The notes: generated by a model from the letters alone, not told the origin. 64,000 bases of DNA from CAIZQW01 sp942493055 (GCA_942493055.1 OW818680.1:3658001-3722000); one strand, 5' to 3'. Positions 1 to 8,690 are shown, counted from the stretch's first letter. A program made the numbers and translations.

Positions 1-2009
1 CGAAGCCGATTCCCGACGGGGCTGGAAAGTTTGCCGCGATTGTCACGGGGCATCATGGCGTGGCGCGCATGGGCGAACTGGTGGTGTTTGATCCGTCCAA
101 GGGTCGCCATGAGACAGATGGCGTGGTGCAGCGCATTCCGGGGCGCGGTCAAAAAGTGGAACCCAAAATTCTCGACCACCTCGTAGATCAATCGTGGCCG
201 AAGTTCCTCCATCCGTTGCCGCTGGGCGGAAATTATTTCATTGCGCCGATGAAGCCCGATCCCAAGACGCCCTGGGGTCTTTATCTGGTCGACATGTTCG
301 ACAACATGACATTGATTGCTGAAGATGCCCAGTATGCGCTCTTTGAACCTGTTCTGGTCAAACCGACGAAGCGCCCGCCGGTGCTGCCGTCTCAGATTGC
401 CAAGGCTAAGCCTGGCTACATTAACCTCCTCGACATCTACGCCGGCCCGGGATTGGCAGGTGTGCCGCGCGGGACGATCAAGTCCCTTCGCATTGGCACG
501 TATGCGTATTCGTATCGCGGCATGGGCGGACAAGTGGACCGCGTGGGCGAAGACGGTCCCTGGGATGTGCGCCGCATCATCGGCACAGTCCCGGTCTCCG
601 AGGACGGCTCAGCGTTCTTCGAAGTGCCGCCGAACATTCCGCTCATGATCCAGCCTTTGGACGCAAAAGGACGGGCGGTCCAACTGATGCGCAGCTGGGT
701 GATGTCCATGCCGGGCGAGATCCAGACCTGCGTGGGCTGCCATGAGCCGATGAACAGTTCCACGCCGGCCAATCGCATCGATGCGCACAACAAGCCGATC
801 GAGAAAATCCGCCCATGGTATGGGCCGGTCCGCGGTTTCTCCTTTAACCGCGAAGTCCAGCCTGTCCTCGACAAATATTGTGTCGCCTGCCATGACGGCG
901 AGGACAAGGAAGTCCCCAACTTCAAGATGCGTCCAGACCAGACCTATATGGCCTCCAGCGGAGGCTATCGCGCGGCGCACTTCCCGCCGGCCTATCTGGC
1001 GCTCAAGAAATATGTGCGCAACCACACCATGGAAAGCGACATGCATCTGCTGAAGCCCTACGAGTTCCATGCCTCGACCACGGATCTTGTACGCATGCTG
1101 GAGGCGGGGCATAAGAGTGTCAAACTGGATACGGAGTCCTGGGACCGCATCAATACGTGGATTGATCTCAACACGCCGGCGCACGGCACGTGGACCGAGA
1201 TCAGTGGCGAAGCTCGGACGAAGCAGGTCGCGGAGCGTCGCCGTGAACTTCTGAAGCGTTATGCTTACATCGATGAAGACCCGGAAGATTATGAGTTCCG
1301 CGCCAATCCGTCCAAGCCCAAATTTGAAGGCAAACTCGTAGAGAATGCGCGCCCCAACATGATCATGACCCTGACACCATTGCCGCAACCGGTGAAGGGC
1401 GTGGTTGCGCCGAAGGAGGTCACCAATAAAGAGTTCGCCGAGTTTGATCCGCAGCATGACAGCGGCATCGAAGTGGGCGGGTTCCTTCAGTTCTCCATCC
1501 ATGAGCGCGGCTTCCCTGTGAATGAACCGGACCAGCCGGTTGTCCGCGTGCCGCAAGCAAAGGCAAAGGCCTACTGCGAATGGCTGAGCAAGAAGAGCGG
1601 CAAGAGATATCGGTTGCCAACGATGATGGAGCGCATCTTCTTTGCAAAGGCAGCGGGCCGCGGACAAGGGAACTTTGCTGACTTGACCTTCCACCTGGAG
1701 AAGACACTGGCTCCTTGGGGGTTGCCCAGCGGTGCGGTTATGAACTGGCGTCCCGGGGACACGAACATGAATGACAAGGTGCGTGCGACTGCGCCGGTCG
1801 GAACCTATCCTGAAAGCAAGACAGGGCTCTATGATGTCTTCGGCAATGTCTGGGAATGGACTTCTGATCTCGACAGCGAAGGACGCGCGATTGCGATGGG
1901 CGGCTCCTTCGCCTCGCTGCCCAAGCAACTCACAGAGCGTTCCTGTGTCTCCTACTGGCCGTGGCAGCCCGTCTTCGATGTCGGCTTCCGCGTGGTCTGC
2001 GAAGAGTAA
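1..2009 (+). CDS. HzsA-like c-type cytochrome / FGE-sulfatase domain fusion, 5' end outside window
   Basis: The frame is open from the first bases of the window, so only the C-terminal part (about 668 residues) is seen; the GTG at 60 is not needed as a start. Two c-type haem motifs are visible: CVGCH at 729-743 and CVACH at 879-893. The last 200 residues (from about 1410) form an FGE-sulfatase (SUMF1-like) domain, with LYDVFGNVWEWTSD near the end. Large PVC proteins with this order (beta-propeller, CxxCH, FGE domain) are usually annotated as hydrazine synthase alpha-subunit-like or PSD1/cytochrome-type proteins; their substrate is unknown. Haem attachment implies a periplasmic location. No hydrazine pathway gene is nearby, so a true hydrazine synthase role is unlikely. 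Family assignment is fairly sure, function is not. Confidence 0.8.
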   Translation, partial: KPIPDGAGKFAAIVTGHHGVARMGELVVFDPSKGRHETDGVVQRIPGRGQKVEPKILDHLVDQSWPKFLHPLPLGGNYFIAPMKPDPKTPWGLYLVDMFDNMTLIAEDAQYALFEPVLVKPTKRPPVLPSQIAKAKPGYINLLDIYAGPGLAGVPRGTIKSLRIGTYAYSYRGMGGQVDRVGEDGPWDVRRIIGTVPVSEDGSAFFEVPPNIPLMIQPLDAKGRAVQLMRSWVMSMPGEIQTCVGCHEPMNSSTPANRIDAHNKPIEKIRPWYGPVRGFSFNREVQPVLDKYCVACHDGEDKEVPNFKMRPDQTYMASSGGYRAAHFPPAYLALKKYVRNHTMESDMHLLKPYEFHASTTDLVRMLEAGHKSVKLDTESWDRINTWIDLNTPAHGTWTEISGEARTKQVAERRRELLKRYAYIDEDPEDYEFRANPSKPKFEGKLVENARPNMIMTLTPLPQPVKGVVAPKEVTNKEFAEFDPQHDSGIEVGGFLQFSIHERGFPVNEPDQPVVRVPQAKAKAYCEWLSKKSGKRYRLPTMMERIFFAKAAGRGQGNFADLTFHLEKTLAPWGLPSGAVMNWRPGDTNMNDKVRATAPVGTYPESKTGLYDVFGNVWEWTSDLDSEGRAIAMGGSFASLPKQLTERSCVSYWPWQPVFDVGFRVVCEE

Positions 2010-2021
2010 AAAATCTTTAAC

Positions 2022-2048
2022 CACAAAGAACGCATAGAACACAAAGAA
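2022..2048. repeat. 9-bp degenerate tandem array (3 units)
   Basis: Three 9-bp units, CACAAAGAA, CGCATAGAA and CACAAAGAA, start 12 bases after the stop of the haem protein. The rest of the spacer up to 2115 shows only loosely repeated GGCAGT/GGCAGTTGG words. Confidence 0.7.
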
Positions 2049-2115
2049 GAGAGTGGCAGTCGGCAGTTGGCTGGCACTAATCTCCCACGTCCAGAATCCC
2101 AAGTCCGGGAATCGA

Positions 2116-2451
2116 CTATTTTTTCTTTGCCTTACGCTTAGAGATATTGTCTCTAATGCCAGTTTCTCTAAAGAATTTTCTTAGGCTTGAGGCATGACGA
2201 ACAATCTCATCAATAATTTTGATATCTAGTCCAATGAGCATCTCTCGCGTCTTTTCTTTGTTTTTTGGATCGTGCCGCCGCAACTCTGAAATGGCGATGC
2301 ACCCTTCGAGGCAAGCCATTTCGATGTCATGCAAATCTATCGCCGCGCTCTGAATAGCTTTGTCAGATTGCTTGGGGTTTGCTGCGAGTAGTACCCAGCA
2401 GAGGTCGATGACTCTTTTTTTTGCGTTACGAGGAGACAGTGTCTTTTTCAT
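2116..2451 (-). CDS. small basic protein of unknown function
   Basis: A 111-residue protein that I do not recognise. It is helix-rich, with basic ends (KKTLSPRNAKKR at the N-terminus, SKRKAKKK at the C-terminus) and no signal peptide. I chose the ATG at 2451, preceded by an AGAG-type ribosome site about 9 bases upstream. The frame stays open upstream to 2970, but that part runs antisense through the GGGACAGACA repeats and palindrome of the transposase element. A start some 30 codons further up cannot be excluded because that stretch also reads like protein. The gene sits between the haem protein and the transposase and may be cargo or a bystander. The composition suggests nucleic-acid binding, but this is only a guess. 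Confidence 0.5.
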   Translation of the reverse strand: MKKTLSPRNAKKRVIDLCWVLLAANPKQSDKAIQSAAIDLHDIEMACLEGCIAISELRRHDPKNKEKTREMLIGLDIKIIDEIVRHASSLRKFFRETGIRDNISKRKAKKK

Positions 2452-2676
2452 TGAGTGCTCTCTTGCCCATCGGTTAATCTGGTTCACTTGTCTTTTGTGG
2501 ACGAGCTCGCCAACGATGTGCGAATTTTTGCGTTTCTTGCTGGACAAAGCAAGCTGAAAGTGGGGAGCGGAAAAAACGGGCGATATCTTCGAGAGCGTCG
2601 AGGCTTTTGCAGCACAGAGGGACAGACATGCTATCACCCGACTCGCTGATTTGGATAAGGGGACAGACATATTATG

Positions 2677-2703
2677 AAAATGTCGCCTTGAAGGCGACAT
2701 TTT
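2677..2703. repeat. REP-like palindrome upstream of the transposase
   Basis: Two perfect 13-bp arms around one central base: AAAATGTCGCCTT at 2677-2689 and its reverse complement at 2691-2703. It lies 82 bases before the transposase start. RAYT enzymes bind and cut hairpins of this kind, so it is a plausible substrate. It could also act as a bidirectional terminator, since the arms end in A and T runs. Confidence 0.75.
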
Positions 2704-2784
2704 TCCAATACGGATGTGATAATCTCGTGCCGTTCTTACAACAGGGGGACAGACAAACTCTCCCGAAACAGAAAGGAGCGGCGT

Positions 2785-3807
2785 ATGAGAAAAGCGAGAA
2801 TCAAGGCGGAGGCGGGGATCGGATGTTACCATGTCACGAGCCGGATCGTAGACAGGAGTTTCAAGATGGACGACGGCGAGAGGGAGATCTTCCGGCACAT
2901 CCTGCGCAAGGCGGAGGTCTTCTCGGGCGTGAGGGTGCTCACCTACGCGATCCTCTCGAACCACTTCCATGTCCTGCTCGATGTGCCGGCGCAGCCCGTG
3001 CTGGACGACACGGAGCTGCTCAGGCGCATCGGGTCACTCTACGGATCGTTGGAGGCAGAGCGCTATAAGCAGCGCTGGGAGGACTGGCGCACGGGCGGTC
3101 TCGGGCAGCTCGCCGAACGTGAGCAGGATGTGCTTCGCCGGCGCATGGGCGACATCAGCCCCTTCATGAAGCTCCTCAAGCAGTGCTACTCCATCTCCTT
3201 CAACCGGCGCCACTCGCGCACCGGGACGCTCTGGGAGGGCCGCTACGCCAGCCTCCTGGTGGAAGGCGAAAGCCGCGCGCTCTCCACGGTGGCGGCCTAC
3301 ATCGACCTCAACCCCGTGCGCGCCGGGATCGTGAAGGATCCGGCGGAATACCGCTGGAGCGGCTATGGCGAGGCGTGCGGCGGCTCCGCTTCCGCGCGGC
3401 AGGGCATCCTCGCACTCCAGTCCTTCGGCAGGCCGACGCAGAAAGCGGACGTTTCAGAGGCCATGGCTGCCTACCGCGCCTCCCTCTACACCCATGGCGA
3501 GGAACGCCGCGACGAAGCAGGCAGGCTCCGGCGCGCTGGGTTCTCGTCTGAGGAGGCGCGTGAGGTGATCGAGCGCGGCGGCAGGATGCCGCTGCCCGAC
3601 CTCCTGCGCTGCCGCGTCCGCTACTTCCGGGACGGCCTGGCGTTCGGCAGCAGGGCGTTCGTGGAGTCCGTATTCGAACGCAACCGCGCCCACTTCGGGG
3701 CGAAGCGCAAGACCGGCGCGCGCAGGATGCGCTTCTGCCTGGCAGAGGGGCTCTGCACCGCGCGCGACCTCCGAGTCTCGCCGGTCAGCGTCTCTCCGCT
3801 GGCATAG
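2785..3807 (+). CDS. REP-associated tyrosine transposase (Y1_Tnp / RAYT family)
   Basis: A 340-residue HUH-type single-strand transposase. The N-terminal IGCYHVTSRIVDR is typical of the family. The metal-binding HUH motif is NHFHVLL (about residue 66), and the probable nucleophilic tyrosine lies in LKQCYSISFNRRH, followed by RTGTLWEGRY and YIDLNPVRAG. The C-terminal extension, with FGAKRKTGARRM, matches the longer RAYT subgroup. The start at 2785 has AAAGGAG seven bases upstream. RAYTs are usually single-copy and domesticated, moving or maintaining REP palindromes rather than themselves. The frame is intact, and the gene is more GC-rich than its immediate flanks, which suggests acquisition. 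Confidence 0.93.
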   Translation: MRKARIKAEAGIGCYHVTSRIVDRSFKMDDGEREIFRHILRKAEVFSGVRVLTYAILSNHFHVLLDVPAQPVLDDTELLRRIGSLYGSLEAERYKQRWEDWRTGGLGQLAEREQDVLRRRMGDISPFMKLLKQCYSISFNRRHSRTGTLWEGRYASLLVEGESRALSTVAAYIDLNPVRAGIVKDPAEYRWSGYGEACGGSASARQGILALQSFGRPTQKADVSEAMAAYRASLYTHGEERRDEAGRLRRAGFSSEEAREVIERGGRMPLPDLLRCRVRYFRDGLAFGSRAFVESVFERNRAHFGAKRKTGARRMRFCLAEGLCTARDLRVSPVSVSPLA

Positions 3808-3841
3808 CCGATCAGCCCAAAATAAGTCGCACCTATAAGAA

Positions 3842-3866
3842 CCGTGGAGGGAAATAACATCCACGG
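3842..3866. other. short hairpin downstream of the transposase
   Basis: Perfect 7-bp arms, CCGTGGA and TCCACGG, around 11 bases, 35 bases after the transposase stop. There is no T-run, so it is not a convincing intrinsic terminator. The 319-base spacer 3808-4126 otherwise holds the inverted GGGACAGACA copy and a promoter candidate. Confidence 0.35.
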
Positions 3867-4056
3867 GAGTAGTTGCTTTCCCAAAAATGCAATATTTCGT
3901 TTTTAGCGGCCATCTTCTCTCACCCGGACATGCCTTGATGTGCCTGTATAGCCATGCAAAGGCAACCCGCTTACAACCCAGCCACGATGGCAATCCAAAC
4001 AGTAGGTGTACTATCGATTCCTTGTCTGTCCCTTTGTGGGAAAAGAAGGTGCGCGC

Positions 4057-4085
4057 TTGTCAACAGGCGGTTCACCTGCTACTAT
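4057..4085 (+). promoter_or_regulatory. sigma70-like promoter candidate for the pseudopilin gene
   Basis: TTGTCA at 4057-4062 and TACTAT at 4080-4085 with a 17-base spacer. The predicted start near 4092 leaves a leader of about 35 bases that contains the ribosome site at 4113-4118. Confidence 0.5.
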
Positions 4086-4126
4086 TCCGACCATTCAGTT
4101 TGGATGGAGGTGAAGGAGCGGGGCTC

Positions 4127-4606
4127 ATGAAAACAAAAACGGGTTTTACCTTGATTGAGTTAATGATGGTTGTCCTTGTGATGGCACTCATTGCGACTTT
4201 GGCCACCGGTGCCGCTATGAAAGCCATGGAACTGGCCAGAAAGAGACAAGTTGAGTCCATGCGTGTGGCACTGCAGGGCGGGCTTGTGAATTATCGGGCG
4301 GCAGAAGAGCGGTGGCCTTTGACCGTAGTGCCGCCAGCAGGAAGCGATGTTGTTGAGTTCTGTGAAAACAATGCGCGTGTCTTCGCTCCCTTGATTGATA
4401 ACCCAAAGAAGCTGTATCTGGATCCCTCTGCGTTATTGACCAAAGTTCCAGGGAAGGGCGTGATGCCGCTACGGAAAGCGATGGAGATGAGAATAGATCC
4501 ATCGTCATGTCCGCTCGGGTATTCGGATCCAATTAACAGAGCCGTTTTTAAGTGCTTTAAGGTGACATTCAGTTTGTCGCTGGAGACTGTTAGCGTTGAA
4601 CCGTAG
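4127..4606 (+). CDS. type IV pilin / type II secretion pseudopilin-like protein
   Basis: A 159-residue protein with a class III signal: GFTLIELMMVVLVMALIA. The prepilin peptidase would cut after Gly6 and leave Phe1 and the conserved Glu5 on the mature protein. The remainder is a short C-terminal domain without further recognisable motifs, of the size seen in GspG/GspH-like minor pseudopilins. AAGGAG at 4113-4118 sets the start. No assembly ATPase, secretin or prepilin peptidase gene is in the window, so the protein must use machinery encoded elsewhere. Many PVC genomes carry dozens of such isolated pseudopilin genes. It sits 22 bases before a secreted trypsin-like lipoprotein, and the two are probably co-transcribed. 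Confidence 0.85.
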   Translation: MKTKTGFTLIELMMVVLVMALIATLATGAAMKAMELARKRQVESMRVALQGGLVNYRAAEERWPLTVVPPAGSDVVEFCENNARVFAPLIDNPKKLYLDPSALLTKVPGKGVMPLRKAMEMRIDPSSCPLGYSDPINRAVFKCFKVTFSLSLETVSVEP

Positions 4607-4628
4607 GACAAGAAATGGAGGGAGGCGT

Positions 4629-5564
4629 ATGCAAGTTCGAAATGGCGTGGTGAGTTTAATGGTCGTTGTTGTTGGGCTCCTGATTCAGGGGTGCAAGACG
4701 TTTGGTGAGGAGACAACTTCGCGAGGAGCGAAGGAGGGCATTCTCAAGGGTGCGATCGATGACCAGTCGATGAAGGCGCAACTTCTCTCAGAAGCCAAGA
4801 AGCGGCTTGACGCAAAGACGTTGACGTCGGGCGATACCTTGCGAAGTCAATTGAATCGTCAGACCACAAAGGTGGCGTTTGCGCATCCCAATGCTCACGT
4901 GTTGCCCGCGAGTGATCAGTATGAGCATGGCCGGTCCAGCGTGGTGATCATGGGCTCTGTTTATTTGTGCGGGAAGTGCAACAACCTGCATTTGAGCACA
5001 GGCGCGGGTTTTGCGGTTTCTGAAGACGGCGTCTTCCTGACGAACCATCATGTGGTCTCCAGCATGACCAACTCGCTCGGCATGGTCGCGATTACAGCGG
5101 ATGGGAAAGTCGCCGGCGTCACGGAAGTGCTCGCGGCTGATCCGGTCGAGGACTGGGCCCTGATCCGCATCCCGGAGCTTAAGCTTAAACCGCTTCCCCT
5201 GAAGGGCAATGTCTCCGTAGGCTCAGAGGTCTTCCTGGTGAGCCATCCGAACGAACACTTTTTCTCCTTTGGTAAGGGACATGTGGCGCGCTATGGCAAG
5301 GGCAAGACGCTCGCCGCACAGGGTGCCATGAAGGGAAGGCAGGTTCTGGGTGTGACCGAGTGGCTGGAGATCACGGCTGAGTTTGGACGAGGCGCCAGCG
5401 GCGGCCCGGTGATGGACACGTGCGGCAATGTGGTGGGGCTGATCTCCCGCGTGGAAGGTGCAAAAATAGCAGACAACAGTGAAGACCATAACCTGGGGCG
5501 CATGGTTTTTAAACAGTGCACGCCAGCTGGCCTCATCCTCAAAGGGGTCTCGTCGAAACCCTAA
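4629..5564 (+). CDS. trypsin-like serine protease lipoprotein (S1/HtrA-like)
   Basis: A 311-residue lipoprotein. The signal peptide ends in the lipobox LIQGC (Cys about residue 22). The chymotrypsin-fold triad is complete: His in LTNHHVV, Asp in EDWALIRIP, and Ser in RGASGGPVMD. There is no PDZ domain, so it is not a full HtrA/DegP. A CGKC pair before the catalytic domain could form a disulfide or bind metal. I chose the ATG at 4629 because GGAGG lies just upstream and the signal peptide follows directly. It starts 22 bases after the pseudopilin stop. It probably acts on periplasmic or surface proteins; the substrate is unknown. Confidence 0.87.
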   Translation: MQVRNGVVSLMVVVVGLLIQGCKTFGEETTSRGAKEGILKGAIDDQSMKAQLLSEAKKRLDAKTLTSGDTLRSQLNRQTTKVAFAHPNAHVLPASDQYEHGRSSVVIMGSVYLCGKCNNLHLSTGAGFAVSEDGVFLTNHHVVSSMTNSLGMVAITADGKVAGVTEVLAADPVEDWALIRIPELKLKPLPLKGNVSVGSEVFLVSHPNEHFFSFGKGHVARYGKGKTLAAQGAMKGRQVLGVTEWLEITAEFGRGASGGPVMDTCGNVVGLISRVEGAKIADNSEDHNLGRMVFKQCTPAGLILKGVSSKP

Positions 5565-5580
5565 TCTCCCTGGTTGACCC

Positions 5581-6486
5581 CTAAACAAATTTCTGCTTCG
5601 TCAGCGTCTCGAACGCCGCGACATATTTTTCGCGCGTCTTGGTGACAACGTCATCCGGCAGCACAGGGGCAGGCGGCTGGTGGTTGAACTTGACGCTGTC
5701 GAGCCAGTCGCGAACGAACTGTTTATCCAGGCTGGGCGGATTGCTGCCGACGGCATAGCTCTCCTGGGGCCAGAAGCGGCTGGAGTCAGGGGTCAACACT
5801 TCATCCGCGAGGATGAACTTGCCCTGGGTGTCCACGCCGAATTCAAACTTGGTGTCCGCGATGATGATCCCGTGCTGCGCAGCGTAGTCCGCCGCATTGG
5901 AATAGCACCGGAGGGAGATGTCAGCGAGTTCCTTTGTCTGCTGCTCGCCAATCTGGGCGGCCATGTCGACCAGCGAGATCGGCAGGTCGTGTTCGCCCTG
6001 CTCCGCCTTGGTGCTGGGCGTGAAGAGCGCGACATCGAGCTTGGAGCCGTTCAGGTAGCCGGCGCGCAGCTTCTGCTCATTGACGGTGCCGCTCTTCTGA
6101 TACTCCTTGAAGCCGGAGCCTGTGAGGTAGCCTCGGACAATACACTCAAAGGGGACGATGGAGACCTTCTTGACGAGCATGGAACGCCCGCGCAGGTCCT
6201 CTTTCACGCACTGCAAGGCAGCCGGATATTGGTCGACATTGGCGGTAATCAGATGATTCGGCATCCATTTCAGCAGGTCAAACCAGAAGACGCTCAGGGT
6301 GTTCAGGATGCGTCCTTTGTCCGGGATGCCATTGGGCATGATCACGTCAAAGGCGCTGATGCGGTCGGTTGCCACGAGCAGCAGGCTGTCGCCCAGATCA
6401 TAAAGGTCGCGCACCTTGCCACGGCGGGGTGGGGGAAGTCCGGGGATTTCACTTTGAAGCAACGCATGGTTTTTGTCGTATTTCAT
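5581..6486 (-). CDS. purC: phosphoribosylaminoimidazole-succinocarboxamide synthase
   Basis: 301 residues, step 8 of IMP synthesis (CAIR plus aspartate plus ATP gives SAICAR). Signatures are PRRGKVRDLYDLGDSLLLVA near the N-terminus, the ATP-binding SILPFECIVRGYLTGS-type segment (here IVPFECIVRGYLTGSGFKEY), and FILADEVLTPDSSRFW. The length is that of the longer 290-300-residue form found in yeast and many Gram-negatives, not the 235-residue Bacillus form. It stands alone, convergent with the protease gene (16 bases between stops) and divergent from metG. The start at 6486 is preceded by GAGGG. Confidence 0.97.
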   Translation of the reverse strand: MKYDKNHALLQSEIPGLPPPRRGKVRDLYDLGDSLLLVATDRISAFDVIMPNGIPDKGRILNTLSVFWFDLLKWMPNHLITANVDQYPAALQCVKEDLRGRSMLVKKVSIVPFECIVRGYLTGSGFKEYQKSGTVNEQKLRAGYLNGSKLDVALFTPSTKAEQGEHDLPISLVDMAAQIGEQQTKELADISLRCYSNAADYAAQHGIIIADTKFEFGVDTQGKFILADEVLTPDSSRFWPQESYAVGSNPPSLDKQFVRDWLDSVKFNHQPPAPVLPDDVVTKTREKYVAAFETLTKQKFV

Positions 6487-6515
6487 CTGGCCCTCGCTTG
6501 TTAAAGAAGAAAAAT

Positions 6516-6544
6516 AATATAGCTAAAAACGGATTGAGGAACAA
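6516..6544 (-). promoter_or_regulatory. promoter candidate for purC
   Basis: Read on the minus strand: TTGTTC (6544-6539), 17 bases, TATATT (6521-6516). The -10 is good and the -35 weak. No purine riboswitch or PurR-like palindrome was recognised. Confidence 0.4.
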
Positions 6545-6592
6545 GCTAAAGGAGGAACGGGAGAGGGACTTTGTTTTAAACACATTATCGAA

Positions 6593-6621
6593 TTGAGTTT
6601 TTTGGCCAAATTTTATATACT
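6593..6621 (+). promoter_or_regulatory. promoter candidate for metG
   Basis: TTGAGT at 6593-6598, a 17-base spacer and TATACT at 6616-6621. The predicted transcript starts near 6628 and carries AAGAGGA at 6636-6642 ahead of the GTG start at 6653. Confidence 0.6.
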
Positions 6622-6652
6622 AAAACACTTTCTCTAAGAGGATATTTTCATA

Positions 6653-8677
6653 GTGAACACCAAGCGAAAAATAGTTGTGACATCGGCCTTGCCCTATGCG
6701 AACGGCGATATTCATATTGGCCATCTGGTCGAATACCTGCAAACCGATTTCTGGGTGCGGTTCCAGAAGATGCGCAACCATGAGTGCCTCTATATCTGTG
6801 CAGACGACACGCATGGCACGCCCATCATGTTGCGCGCGCGCGCCGAAGGCATCGCCCCGGAGACGCTGATCGCCCGCAGCCATGGGCAGCACACCAAGGA
6901 TTTCGCCGAGTTCCAGATCCGCTTTGATAACTACTATTCGACGAACTCTGAAGAGAACCGGCTGTTCAGCAACCGCATTTTTGCTGCGATGCAGAAGAGC
7001 GGCGCCATTACGGTTCACGAACTGCCCCAACTGTATTGCGAGCATGACGCCATGTTCCTGCCCGACCGGTTTGTCAAGGGGACCTGTCCGAAGTGCGGCG
7101 CTGAAAATCAGTATGGCGACGCCTGTGATGTGTGCGGCCAGACCTACGCGGCTGAAGAACTCAAGGGCGCGACCTGTGTGACCTGCGGGTCCACGCCGGT
7201 CATGCGCAACAGCGAGCATCTCTTTTTCGAACTCGAGCCCTTCCGTGATTTCCTGAAGGCCTGGATTCCGAAGCATACGGCTCCGGATGTGGCGCATAAG
7301 CTGCTGGAATGGTTCAACGAACCGTTGCGCGGCTGGTGCATTTCGCGTGACGCACCCTACTTTGGTTTTGAAATCCCGGGGCATCCGAACAAGTTCTTCT
7401 ATGTCTGGGTGGATGCGCCGATCGGCTATCTGGCGTCGCTTCAGAAATGGTGTACGGATCACGGGCAGGAGATCGATGCCTGGTGGAACAATCCAGAAGC
7501 CGAGCTGTATCACTTCATTGGCAAGGACATTGTCCGTTTTCACTCGCTCTTCTGGCCGGCCATGTTGCATGTGGCGGGGATCAAGACCCCGAACCAGGTC
7601 TTTGTGCATGGCTTCCTGACGGTCAACGGCGAAAAGATGAGCAAGTCCAAAGGCACCTTTGTCAAGGCGCGCACCTACCTGGACTATTTGAATCCGCAAG
7701 ACCTGCGCTTCTATTATGCCTGCAAGCTGAATGGCACCACGGACGACCTGGATATGAACCTGGGCGACTTTGTGAACCGTGTGAACTCCGACCTGGTCGG
7801 CAAGATCACCAACCTGGCCTCGCGCGGCGCGCAGATGCTGCACAAGAGCCTCGGAGGCAAAACCGGCGTGATGGACACAGAAGGCCGGGCCTTGTGGCAG
7901 ACGGCCTGCAGCCGTGCGGATGCCGTGGCAGCCTATTATGAAGACCGTGATTTCGGAAAGGCCATGGTCGAGATTCGCGACCTCGCGGATGCGGCCAACC
8001 AATACTTTGACACGAAGGCTCCCTGGGCGCTCGTCAAGACCGACTTGGAAGCCGCGCGGCAGGTGATGACCTCCGTGCTCAACATCTTCCGGGTGCTGGC
8101 GATTTACCTGCAGCCGGTGTTGCCGGTGTATTCGGAACGCGTGGCAAAGCTCTTCGGCGAGCAAGCCTATCAGTGGTCGGATTTGGAGAAGGCGATCGAG
8201 AACGTGGCCATCAACCCGTACGAATATCTGGCCACGCGCGTCGATCCCGCCGTCGTGGAGAAGATGATCGAGGCGAGCAAGGCTGCGCCTGTGGCGCAGC
8301 CTGCAGGGGCGACCGATCGGTCGCCCGTCCCTGTGTCGCCCGTTCTCGATACCATCGACTACGACACCTTCGCCAAGATGGACTTACGCGTGGCGACAGT
8401 GGTGAGCGCCGAATATGTCGAAGGCGCGGATAAGCTGTTGAAGGTGATGCTGGACATTGGCGAGGCCAAGCCGCGCCAAGTCTTCGCGGGCATCCGAAAG
8501 GCGTATGACCCTGCGAAGCTCGTGGGCCGTCAGGTGGTGATGGTTGCGAACCTTGCGCCACGCAAGATGAAATTCGGTATGTCGGAAGGCATGATTTTGG
8601 CGGCAGGAAATCCGGATGGCGCATTATTTGTTGTTTCTCCGGATGCAGGTGCATTAGCGGGTTCAACCGTGAAATAA
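6653..8677 (+). CDS. metG: methionyl-tRNA synthetase
   Basis: 674 residues, a class I synthetase charging tRNA-Met. The HIGH signature (DIHIGHLVEY) is at about residue 20. A double zinc knuckle follows: CPKCGAENQYGDACDVCG, then CVTCG. KMSKSKG is in GEKMSKSKGTF. The last 110 residues are the tRNA-binding OB fold (Trbp111-like; MDLRVATVVSAEYVEGADKL), which dimerises the longer form. A Pro/Ala-rich linker joins the halves. The start is a GTG, chosen because AAGAGGA lies ten bases upstream and the conserved N-terminus (KRKIVVTSALPYANG) begins there. The next gene follows after 13 bases. Confidence 0.98.
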   Translation: MNTKRKIVVTSALPYANGDIHIGHLVEYLQTDFWVRFQKMRNHECLYICADDTHGTPIMLRARAEGIAPETLIARSHGQHTKDFAEFQIRFDNYYSTNSEENRLFSNRIFAAMQKSGAITVHELPQLYCEHDAMFLPDRFVKGTCPKCGAENQYGDACDVCGQTYAAEELKGATCVTCGSTPVMRNSEHLFFELEPFRDFLKAWIPKHTAPDVAHKLLEWFNEPLRGWCISRDAPYFGFEIPGHPNKFFYVWVDAPIGYLASLQKWCTDHGQEIDAWWNNPEAELYHFIGKDIVRFHSLFWPAMLHVAGIKTPNQVFVHGFLTVNGEKMSKSKGTFVKARTYLDYLNPQDLRFYYACKLNGTTDDLDMNLGDFVNRVNSDLVGKITNLASRGAQMLHKSLGGKTGVMDTEGRALWQTACSRADAVAAYYEDRDFGKAMVEIRDLADAANQYFDTKAPWALVKTDLEAARQVMTSVLNIFRVLAIYLQPVLPVYSERVAKLFGEQAYQWSDLEKAIENVAINPYEYLATRVDPAVVEKMIEASKAAPVAQPAGATDRSPVPVSPVLDTIDYDTFAKMDLRVATVVSAEYVEGADKLLKVMLDIGEAKPRQVFAGIRKAYDPAKLVGRQVVMVANLAPRKMKFGMSEGMILAAGNPDGALFVVSPDAGALAGSTVK

Positions 8678-8690
8678 GGATACATGAACG

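Larger units (their letters stand above)
2619..4032 (+). mobile_element. RAYT (REP-associated tyrosine transposase) element
   Basis: GGGACAGACA occurs three times in direct orientation upstream of the transposase (2619-2628, 2660-2669, 2746-2755) and once inverted downstream (4023-4032). The word does not obviously recur elsewhere in the window. A 27-bp near-perfect palindrome lies between the second and third copies. Together they suggest that the element extends well beyond the coding region. Exact ends are not determined and no target-site duplication is visible. Confidence 0.55.

Noticed and set aside
1..2009. True hydrazine synthase
   Set aside because: No other anammox gene is in the window, and HzsA-like proteins are widespread in non-anammox PVC bacteria.
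6620..8164. Long open frame antisense to metG
   Set aside because: It lies opposite a highly conserved gene, lacks a ribosome site and shows no recognisable motif; such frames arise from GC-rich codon use. The same holds for the long antisense frames at 609-2102, 12024-13193 and 32078-33304.
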